A stretch of 33,138 bases of DNA, taken from contig JABDJV010000197.1 in NCBI GenBank assembly GCA_013003295.1, positions 1 to 33,138 of the forward strand, written 5' to 3'. The translations under genes were made by a program, and so were the position numbers. The DNA is from Pyrinomonadaceae bacterium (GTDB lineage: Bacteria; Acidobacteriota; Blastocatellia; Pyrinomonadales; Pyrinomonadaceae). The notes below the pieces were generated by a model. The model was not told the DNA's origin, searched no databases, and worked only from the letters and a program-made list of their open reading frames with translations. This document shows, one piece after another, positions 25,963-33,138 of this stretch (position 1 is its first letter; every line of letters begins with the position of its first letter).

Positions 25963-26096
25963 AGGTCAGAACCGCCATGCGTGAGCAGGCGGGTGTGTCG
26001 TCATCTATGTGCAAAAACATTCTTGTAAGGTTTGTTGGGCTCGACTTCTTAGTATTTCTACGCCAACCCGGTCGCTGACGCTCGCGGTTCAGACCT
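25963..26096. repeat. 134-bp interspersed palindromic repeat, copy 2 (direct with 23721-23853)
   Basis: AGGTCAGAACCGCCATGCGTGAGCAGGCGGGT...AGTATTTCTACGCCAACCCGGTCGCTGACGCTCGCGGTTCAGACCT; lies between the stops of the flanking convergent genes. Confidence 0.92.
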
Positions 26097-26098
26097 GC

Positions 26099-27064
26099 TT
26101 ATGGCTTTGGGTGTGCTTTGAAAAAACTCCAAATCTCATCGGTGGCGTCAAAATCCCGGCAAACGTTTCCGACGATTCTTCTGGGGAGATACTGCTGACC
26201 GCCTGCCCAGGTATGTCCTCCGCCATTCATTTTAAAGAGCTTTACTGCAGTATTGTTCTTTCCGTTTTTCCAAAGGAAGGTTTCAACGGTGCAGCCGTCG
26301 TTTGAATCTTTGTCGGGAAGATTGCTTTTAATTGGTCTTGCATCTACGCGGTTGTGTTTTGTCCAAAGCGCGATCGCTCGATCAGTGCTGATAATTTTTC
26401 CGCGATTCCTCCTGCGGCCAAAACCGATCCCGTTTGTTCCATCATATGGAACAAGCCTGTCTTCGGTTCCCTGGATAACAAATACTGACACGGGATCTTT
26501 TGGGTTAAACCGCTTGTAAAACGGGTCTGCGATCCCTCCGATCACGGGTGCGATCGCCGCAAATCTTTCAGAAAGATTCGCGCCCACATAGTGGGAAAAG
26601 ATTCCACCGTTTGAAGGCCCGGTTGCAAAGATGCGTTTTTGGTCGATTCGATAAGCCTCTGACACACGGTCGATGATCGCACTTACAAATCCAATATCAT
26701 CGACCTTTTCGCGATGAGCTTGCGTCGTATCAGTCTCGCGGCCGTCGTTCCAGTTTCTGCCGATACCTTCGGGATAAACAACGACGAATCTCTCTTTTCT
26801 CGCCAACTCGGTAAAACCGAGCCTTTGGTCCATGGCCAAAGGGTTTCCGCCTCCTCCATGAAAAACAAAAAGCAGTGGAACCTTTTTATTCTGCTCGAGC
26901 CTTTTCGGTACGAACAAAAAGAAACTTCTTTTCAGGTCGCCTACCTTTACCTGTTTTGTTTGTAGATGTCCCGGGACCCGATTTCTCCCCAGTCTCTGAC
27001 CAAAGACTACCGATGCAGCTAAAATCATCGATAATGCAAAAATAGTAATAAACAATTTCTTCAT
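26099..27064 (-). CDS. PHB depolymerase/LpqC-type esterase, secreted
   Basis: VPLLFVFHGGGGNPLAMDQRLGFTELARKERFVVVYPEGIGRNWNDGRETDTTQAHREKVDDIGFVSAIIDRVSEAYRIDQKRIFATGPSNGGIFSHYVGANLSERFAAIAPVIGG. Confidence 0.92.
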   Translation of the reverse strand: MKKLFITIFALSMILAASVVFGQRLGRNRVPGHLQTKQVKVGDLKRSFFLFVPKRLEQNKKVPLLFVFHGGGGNPLAMDQRLGFTELARKERFVVVYPEGIGRNWNDGRETDTTQAHREKVDDIGFVSAIIDRVSEAYRIDQKRIFATGPSNGGIFSHYVGANLSERFAAIAPVIGGIADPFYKRFNPKDPVSVFVIQGTEDRLVPYDGTNGIGFGRRRNRGKIISTDRAIALWTKHNRVDARPIKSNLPDKDSNDGCTVETFLWKNGKNNTAVKLFKMNGGGHTWAGGQQYLPRRIVGNVCRDFDATDEIWSFFKAHPKP

Positions 27065-27218
27065 AACTGACCTTTTGATACTTAGACGTCTGATATCCTG
27101 ATTTTGTTAGTTTTTCTGATCGTTTTATTTTAGATTGAAAATCGATCAATTGCGGTGATCCGGACTAAGAAAGACGGCGTTTTTATTTTCCGGAAATTAT
27201 GCTAGATTGTAAGGCATT

Positions 27219-27860
27219 ATGGTTAAACATTTCGCATTTTTCCTTCTGATTTGCGGGTTTTTGTTAACCGCATGCCAAAATTCTGAGACCGCCAATTCGA
27301 AATCCGATCAAAACGGGTCCAAAACCAATAATTCTTCCGACGAAAATCCGCCAAACTCCGGGGGTGCTGACAGCAAGGACATCACTGATAAAAACAGCGA
27401 ATCATATGCGCCTCCTGTTTTTAACGGAACGACCAAGAAGACCTCTAAGAGAAATAATCTTGAATCTCCCGCGATCCTGGCCGATGTCAGAACCGGCAAG
27501 CATGATGGATTTGATCGGGCCGTTTTTGAGTTTAAAGGAGCGGACTTGCCCGGCTATTACATCGAATATATTGGTGAACCGATCACCCAATGCGGCTCGG
27601 GTACAAAAGTGGACCTAACGGGAAACGGAGGACTCGAGATCAGGTTTTCTCCGGCGCAGGCCCACACCGATGCGGGCCAACCGACGATCTTCTTTTCAGA
27701 TAACGAACAGAACCCAAATTATACCAACATCAAGAAGCTCAAATCGACCTGCGATTTTGAAGGAAACGTCACTTGGGTAGTGGGAGTGTCAAAAGCCAAT
27801 AAATATAGGGTTTTAACACTTGAAAACCCTTCCCGTCTGGTCGTCGACGTCGAGCATTAA
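27219..27860 (+). CDS. AMIN-like domain lipoprotein
   Basis: Lipobox FLLTAC; Ser/Asn/Lys-rich linker; ILADVRTGKHDGFDRAVFEFKGADLPGYYIEYIGEPITQCGSGTKVDLTGNGGLEIRFSPAQAHTDAG...RLVVDVEH resembles AMIN-like domains. Confidence 0.8.
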   Translation: MVKHFAFFLLICGFLLTACQNSETANSKSDQNGSKTNNSSDENPPNSGGADSKDITDKNSESYAPPVFNGTTKKTSKRNNLESPAILADVRTGKHDGFDRAVFEFKGADLPGYYIEYIGEPITQCGSGTKVDLTGNGGLEIRFSPAQAHTDAGQPTIFFSDNEQNPNYTNIKKLKSTCDFEGNVTWVVGVSKANKYRVLTLENPSRLVVDVEH

Positions 27861-28097
27861 TTTCGAAAAAGCAGATCATTCCGGCGGCAACAGCCATCAT
27901 GAAACAATGTAGGGCAGCGGCTTGTCCCTGCCCGTGAGCGCAGCGAATCGATTTTCTTAACGGACAAGATGTAAGTAAGGTAAAAATAGAGTTGCCGCCT
28001 TTGGAGTTTAAGCCGATCCCTGAGATTAATAAATAAGTTCAGCGAGTAACCCTAATAACCAAAGGCATATGGGATCATTTGCTGAACTTTTAATGGT

Positions 28098-30116
28098 CTA
28101 GGATATCAGGTTCTTTGCTTTCGCCACCGCGTTTTCAACGGTAAACCCGTAATGCTCAAATACGACATCTGCCGGAGCCGATGCTCCAAACTTATCCACC
28201 GTTATCGCATCGCCGTCTTTGCCGATGACACCTTCCCAGCCCAAACGCACACCGGCCTCGATCACCAACCTGGCGCCGATATTATCGGGTAAAACTTCTT
28301 GTTGGTAAGACTCGTCTTGCCGGTAAAACAGTTCGCGGCATGGCATCGATACGACCCTCGTTGGGATATTTTCGGATTCGAGCTCTTCTCTTGTTTCAAG
28401 TGCTAAACCGACTTCCGCACCGGTGGCGACGATTATCAGCGTTGGTTCACCGGTTGAAGCCTCAGCTAAAGTGTATGCGCCTTTTGACGTTCCGCTCGCG
28501 TCCGCAAATTTATCGCGGTCAATTACCTTAACCTTCTGACGCGACAGCGCCAGAGCCGTTGGCGAATTCTGGTTTTTGATAGCGATTCGATACGCTTCGC
28601 GCACTTCGTGGGCATCACATGGGCGAACCACCGTTAAATGCGGGATTGCCCGAAGCGCTGTAACGTGCTCGACCGATTGATGGGTCGGACCGTCTTCGCC
28701 AAGACCGATCGAGTCGTGCGTGAAAACATAGATCGTTTGCAGCTCGGAAAGGGCAGCCAGGCGAATCGCCGGACGCATATAATCGGAAAATGTCAAAAAT
28801 GTTCCCGCAAATGGGATCGTTCCCCCGTAAAGCGCCATCCCGTTCATCAGCGAACCCATTGCGTGTTCGCGAACGCCGTAGTAAATATTGCGTCCCTCAA
28901 AGGAGTCGGATTGAAACGGCACGGAAGATTTAATATCGGTTTTATTTGAGACCGCAAGATCGGCCGAGCCGCCGAGCAAATTCGGGATCTTGGCGGCGAT
29001 GGCGTTGATGACCTCACCCGAATAAACACGGGTCGCCTTTGCCTCGACGTCTTCAAATGACGGCAACGAATCTTCCCAATCCGCCGGAAGCTCGTTGTTC
29101 ATGATTAGCTTGAAAGAATTTCCTTCATCGGCAAACTTTGCCGCGTAAGCCTCAACCAAGTGGCTCCAGTCGCTCTCTGCCGCGGCACCCCGGTCGGTAG
29201 ATTCTTTGAAATGCGCATAGACCTCGTCAGGAACATAAAATTTCTTATCCTCATCCCAACCGAGATTTCGTTTGGTCTCTGCGACGCGTACGTCTCCGAT
29301 CGCATCCGAGTGGGCATCGCTCGTGCCCTCATTCGGCATTCCGTATCCGATCACGGTTTTTACGCGAATGATCGATGGCTTATCAGTAACATTCTGGGCT
29401 TCACGAATAGCGCTTTCGATCGCCACGAGGTCGTTGCCGTCTTCCACCAGCTGTACATGCCAGCCGCAGGCTTCAAATCGCTTGGTTCTATCTTCGGTGA
29501 ATGTCAGACTGGTTCCGCCGTCGATCGTTATCTCATTATCATCAAACAGATAGATCAGATTTCCGAGCTTTAAATGTCCCGCGATAGAAGCCGATTCATA
29601 AGAAACACCTTCCATCAGATCGCCGTCGGAACAGATGGCATAAACATAATTGTCGATCACCTTGAATTCTTCGCGATTAAAAACTGCTGCAAAATGTTTC
29701 GCGGCCAGCGCCATCCCGACGCCGTTTGCAAATCCCTGCCCAAGCGGCCCGGTTGTTACTTCAACTCCCTCGGTGATGTGATTCTCGGGATGTCCGGGCG
29801 TTTTCGATTCCCACTGCCTGAAATTCTTGATCTCCTCCATCGGCATCGACTCATAACCCGTCAGATGCAAAAGCGAATATAGCAGCATCGAACCGTGTCC
29901 CGCTGACAAGACAAACCTGTCGCGATTAAACCACTTTGGATTTTTCGGATTGTGTTTTAAGAATTTTGTCCACAAAACATATGCCATCGGCGCGGCTCCG
30001 AGCGGCAAACCCGGATGCCCCGAATTCGCTGCCTGAACGGCATCAAGCGAAAGTGTTCTGATTGAGTTTATGGAAAGCTGTTCGATCGATTGTTGCGTCA
30101 TAGGTGCAGTCGTCAT
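28098..30116 (-). CDS. tkt: Transketolase
   Basis: [74 protein letters not shown]...[16 protein letters not shown]...[19 protein letters not shown]...[21 protein letters not shown]...[14 protein letters not shown]. Confidence 0.98.
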   Translation of the reverse strand: MTTAPMTQQSIEQLSINSIRTLSLDAVQAANSGHPGLPLGAAPMAYVLWTKFLKHNPKNPKWFNRDRFVLSAGHGSMLLYSLLHLTGYESMPMEEIKNFRQWESKTPGHPENHITEGVEVTTGPLGQGFANGVGMALAAKHFAAVFNREEFKVIDNYVYAICSDGDLMEGVSYESASIAGHLKLGNLIYLFDDNEITIDGGTSLTFTEDRTKRFEACGWHVQLVEDGNDLVAIESAIREAQNVTDKPSIIRVKTVIGYGMPNEGTSDAHSDAIGDVRVAETKRNLGWDEDKKFYVPDEVYAHFKESTDRGAAAESDWSHLVEAYAAKFADEGNSFKLIMNNELPADWEDSLPSFEDVEAKATRVYSGEVINAIAAKIPNLLGGSADLAVSNKTDIKSSVPFQSDSFEGRNIYYGVREHAMGSLMNGMALYGGTIPFAGTFLTFSDYMRPAIRLAALSELQTIYVFTHDSIGLGEDGPTHQSVEHVTALRAIPHLTVVRPCDAHEVREAYRIAIKNQNSPTALALSRQKVKVIDRDKFADASGTSKGAYTLAEASTGEPTLIIVATGAEVGLALETREELESENIPTRVVSMPCRELFYRQDESYQQEVLPDNIGARLVIEAGVRLGWEGVIGKDGDAITVDKFGASAPADVVFEHYGFTVENAVAKAKNLIS

Positions 30117-30190
30117 AATTTTTTTAGGTTGATTTCGCTTAATTTAGCCAAGAAAAAATATAGTTGCCTTGTGCAAAAATAGAATATTCG

Positions 30191-31207
30191 CTAGTGTCCG
30201 TTCGCTTTTCTTTTGATTGGAGGATGTTCGAGTTCTTTATACCATTTTCCATGCCGGAAAATCCACAGGTCACCAAAGATTTTTTCTCCGTCGTGCCCGC
30301 CGAATAAAATTGTTTGATTTTGATTAAAATCGTAAACCATTGAGGCATGGTTTCTTGCGGCTGGCTTGGCTTCAAGATCCAAAAGCTCCCACGAACTGCC
30401 CTTGAAAATCCAAGTTTCATTTATGCGCCCTTTTCCGTTCCAGCCACCAAATCTAAAAAGCCGCTTTTCTTGGGTTTGGAAGACTATATTTGAATTGAAG
30501 ATATTTGGCGGTTGGCTAATATCGAGCTTTGCCCATTTATTATCAGTCAGCACCCAGGTTTCGCCTGAATCTGGTCCATAATCGCCGCCATCTGTTGAGC
30601 CTCCAAATAATATTATTCTATTTTCGTGAGAGTCGAATGACATTTCAGCGCCTACTCTGGGGGATGGACCGCTTTGGCTTAGTTTTTTCCATTTACCGTT
30701 TTTGAATTCCCACGTGTCGCCAAATCTCTTGTTTTTACCATTTTCTAAACTGTATCCGCCAAACAGAACGGTCCGCTTATTGAAACTGTCATATGCCATC
30801 GCCGCTGACGATCTTGGTTCAGGAGCATTTTTCGTCCTAAATCGTCGCCAATTGCCTTTTGTATATTCCCAGGTGTCATTTAAAAACTGTGCCGGATTCG
30901 CCTCGTTCCCAAACAAAACACTGTTTCCTCCAAAAAGGATCAGTCGGTCATTTGCCCCGTCAGATATCAGGCTGGCAAAGGTCCGGGGACTCGGGCCATT
31001 TGCCTCCAACTTTGTCCAGCCTTTCTTTTTTAGTACCCAAAGATCGCCGTAGACCCGCTTTTCATCCGCGCCGCCAAAAAGAACCGTCCGCATATTTGCT
31101 AAATCATAAACCATCGAATGCGCATTTCTAACGGTCAGCGTTTGCGCATCGGTCATTCTCAAAAAAACAAATAGTAAACAGATACATACCCAGCATGAAT
31201 TTTTCAT
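30191..31207 (-). CDS. Kelch-repeat-containing protein, secreted
   Basis: Repeated units MVYDLANMRTVLFGGADEKRVYGDLWVLKKKGWTKL, MAYDSFNKRTVLFGGY...DTWEFKNGKWKKL, MSFDSHENRIILFGG, MVYDFNQNQTILFGGHDGEKIFGDLWIFRHGKW. Confidence 0.93.
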   Translation of the reverse strand: MKNSCWVCICLLFVFLRMTDAQTLTVRNAHSMVYDLANMRTVLFGGADEKRVYGDLWVLKKKGWTKLEANGPSPRTFASLISDGANDRLILFGGNSVLFGNEANPAQFLNDTWEYTKGNWRRFRTKNAPEPRSSAAMAYDSFNKRTVLFGGYSLENGKNKRFGDTWEFKNGKWKKLSQSGPSPRVGAEMSFDSHENRIILFGGSTDGGDYGPDSGETWVLTDNKWAKLDISQPPNIFNSNIVFQTQEKRLFRFGGWNGKGRINETWIFKGSSWELLDLEAKPAARNHASMVYDFNQNQTILFGGHDGEKIFGDLWIFRHGKWYKELEHPPIKRKANGH

Positions 31208-31249
31208 ATTTCTCGCTACTCTTGGTCAGCAAGTAACTTTATTTATTCG

Positions 31250-32086
31250 TTAGCCTTCAAATTGTTTGATCTTCCCAAAGATCGCACAGGCATAGTATCG
31301 ATTGGTTCCTCGTTTGGCTTTCGCAAATCCGAATCCAACCCGATTGTATTTTGTACGGTCTTTGTCCATGAAGGGTTTATAGTGAGTTTTGCTAAGCGCC
31401 CAGAGCCTGGCGAAATGATTTCCTATCAAGTTTGGATCTTGAACGGTATCTAAAGCCGTAACCTCATAATGAGCTTTGTTCTTCTTTCCCCATCCGTAAT
31501 AAACCAAACGCTGGCTGGCTTTATTTCGCTCTTTATACAACTTTTTCATGCCCAATTCGCTTGCATTGTGAACAGGATAGCCTTTATCAACCTCTGCCAT
31601 TAACTCTGCGAACCACTGACACGCATCGGTCAATTTTGCGTCCAGCATCATCGGATCCAGATTCTTTTTTGCGCGAATCAGATTTGTTTCCTTAAGAAAA
31701 CCGTCCTTTGGAGCGATCGTCGGTAGAGAAACGGTCGGTTTTGGCTTCGTGATCTTATATATCGATTGAGCGGCGTTCAACTTTATCTCCGAAATTAGTT
31801 TGCCCGTCGGAAATTCGTACGCCCGAAACATCACCCCGACAAAAGAGCTTCCACCCGCTTTATCGCCGGCCTTCAGCAACCTTCCGGAGACTTCTTTGCA
31901 GTCATCATTAACAACTTTTATTTCCAGTGGTTTACTCGTGTTATTTTGAATCGTGAATTTTACGGTTTGGCCGGTATTTCCACACTTTTTCTGCCCTAAG
32001 ACATCCGCGGCGCTGACTCCAAAAACAACGACCAAAAGGGTGAGCAATAGTGGTGAAATCAACATTCTCTGGTTTTTAAATTTCAT
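31250..32086 (-). CDS. CAP (SCP/PR1)-domain protein, secreted
   Basis: Start MKFKNQRMLISPLLLTLLVVVFGVSAADVLGQ behind AGGAGG; FLKETNLIRAKKNLDPMMLDAKLTDACQWFAELMAEVDKGYPVHNASELG...KTHYKPFMDKDRTKYNRVGFGFAKAKRGTNRYYACAIFG. Confidence 0.85.
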   Translation of the reverse strand: MKFKNQRMLISPLLLTLLVVVFGVSAADVLGQKKCGNTGQTVKFTIQNNTSKPLEIKVVNDDCKEVSGRLLKAGDKAGGSSFVGVMFRAYEFPTGKLISEIKLNAAQSIYKITKPKPTVSLPTIAPKDGFLKETNLIRAKKNLDPMMLDAKLTDACQWFAELMAEVDKGYPVHNASELGMKKLYKERNKASQRLVYYGWGKKNKAHYEVTALDTVQDPNLIGNHFARLWALSKTHYKPFMDKDRTKYNRVGFGFAKAKRGTNRYYACAIFGKIKQFEG

Positions 32087-32105
32087 ATGTTCCTCCTGGG
32101 CAATC

Positions 32106-33138
32106 TCAGGAAACCAGGCGCGTGTAAAAATCCTCGTGTCTTTTTCTAGCCTGGATGTATATTTCATGATTTTCCTTATTTGAAAAAAACCGGATTCCCT
32201 CGGGTGTTGGAATCTCTGCAATATCATCGCCGCAACCCGCATATTCTGCGGCTAATAGAACTACACCCCGGGAAGACGCTTCTCGAGATTCAGGGAGACT
32301 TATATTTTGAGAGAGTACGTCGCAAATTATCTGTGTCCAGATCGGCGATTCTCTCAAAGCCCCCCCGGAAGCTATGATTTCTCTAATATCAAGCACACTT
32401 TTTAATTGCTCAAAGATCTCTGCGAAGCGATAGGCTACTGATTCCAAAGCGGCCTGAACAATGTCTATCTTATTGTGTGCATGTTTCAAACCGAGTATCG
32501 CACCCTCTGCAAATTCGTGATAACCCGTGCTTCGTTCGCCGGCAAGGAATGGCAAAAACGTGATTCGATGCTGGTCGGCTTCTCGTTTTTCGATCCTTGC
32601 TTCGGTTTTATCATCGTTTTTTTTCAAACGGAAGTTCTTCTTTAGCCAACCGTACAAACCACCGCCGTCAGAGATAGCTCCGCCAATAATTATTCGGCGG
32701 CGGTCAATTCGGTAGCACCATAGTCCCTCAGGAATATTTTTGGGAACCTCTCCCTCAAACGCCACACGCATTGCCCCGGATGTGCCGATCATCAGAGCTG
32801 CCTTGTTCTCCGAAACGCAATTTGCACCGATGTTGTTGCCGGCTCCATCACCGATCGCGAGAAAAAATTTCGTATCCCTGAGTTTTGGCCAGCGAGCTGA
32901 ATATTTTTTATTCAACCCAAATGTATCCTTGTCGTTTTCCAGAACGGTTGGAAGATTCTCATCACCTATCTTCAAAAACTCAAGAAGTTCTTTGTCCCAA
33001 ATGTTATTCCTTATATCAAAGATTCCCGTTCCCGATGCCATTGAAACGCTTGTACTTACAGTAGCGCCAGCGTCCCGCTGGCTGTCATGAGCGCGTCCCG
33101 CGCTCACGCTTGCGTTGTTTCCTGCGTCCGACGAAAAC
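32106..33138 (-). CDS. FGGY-family carbohydrate kinase (gluconokinase-like), C-terminal portion; reading frame stays open to the window edge
   Basis: SVSMASGTGIFDIRNNIWDKELLEFLKIGDENLPTV...FFLAIGDGAGNNIGANCVSENKAALMIGTSGAMRV...GGAISDGGGLYGWLKK...FLPFLAGERSTGYHEFAEGAILGLKHAHNKIDIVQAALESVAYRFAEIFEQL...IIASGGALRESPIWTQIICDVLSQNISLPESREASSRGVVLLAAEYAG. Confidence 0.9.
   Translation of the reverse strand, partial: FSSDAGNNASVSAGRAHDSQRDAGATVSTSVSMASGTGIFDIRNNIWDKELLEFLKIGDENLPTVLENDKDTFGLNKKYSARWPKLRDTKFFLAIGDGAGNNIGANCVSENKAALMIGTSGAMRVAFEGEVPKNIPEGLWCYRIDRRRIIIGGAISDGGGLYGWLKKNFRLKKNDDKTEARIEKREADQHRITFLPFLAGERSTGYHEFAEGAILGLKHAHNKIDIVQAALESVAYRFAEIFEQLKSVLDIREIIASGGALRESPIWTQIICDVLSQNISLPESREASSRGVVLLAAEYAGCGDDIAEIPTPEGIRFFSNKENHEIYIQARKRHEDFYTRLVS
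33066..33105. repeat. Twin 7-bp-stem hairpin (REP-like) located in frame inside the FGGY kinase ORF
   Basis: GCCAGCG TCC CGCTGGC (33066-33082) and GAGCGCG TCC CGCGCTC (33089-33105), both with 7-bp stems and a TCC loop. Confidence 0.88.

Noticed and set aside
28036-28088. 8-bp inverted repeat AGTTCAGC / GCTGAACT downstream of the transketolase gene
   Set aside because: Loop of about 37 nt and no U-tract; too weak to call a terminator.

Overview
The window looks like a bacterial chromosomal segment. Gene content and repeat style suggest an Acidobacteriota/Blastocatellia-like genome, but this is an impression and no search was run. It contains about 30 supportable CDSs, mostly on the minus strand and mostly single-gene units separated by structured repeats. 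No rRNA, convincing tRNA, CRISPR array, integrase, transposase or phage module is visible. Positions 1-17.4 kb form an island of small single-domain proteins: six VOC/glyoxalase-fold proteins, four SRPBCC/AHSA1 proteins, two TfoX-N proteins, DinB, DUF2461, DUF2277, a MoaD/ThiS-like protein with a C-terminal GG, a HerA/DUF87-type ATPase next to a secreted thermonuclease, a BNR/Asp-box protein and NADP-type glutamate dehydrogenase. Positions 17.4-33 kb carry Sua5/YrdC, a DUF1287 protein, esterases, a Nudix+MBL fusion, a methyltransferase with a regulatory domain, sialate O-acetylesterase, an AMIN-like lipoprotein, transketolase, Kelch and CAP-domain proteins, and the C-terminal part of an FGGY kinase. 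The most unusual signals are in the non-coding and repeat layer. (1) Purine-rich 7-mer tandem arrays, (AGGAGAC)n-like, occur directly 3' of stop codons at three loci, in the same orientation relative to the upstream gene; a related 9-mer array follows a fourth gene. (2) A twin-hairpin palindromic repeat is read in frame inside the FGGY kinase. (3) A 133-134 bp repeat occurs on both sides of the sialate O-acetylesterase gene, one copy fitting almost exactly between two convergent stop codons. (4) Several MITE/REP-like palindromic families are present. I do not see a clear new multi-gene system; these points are hypotheses to check.
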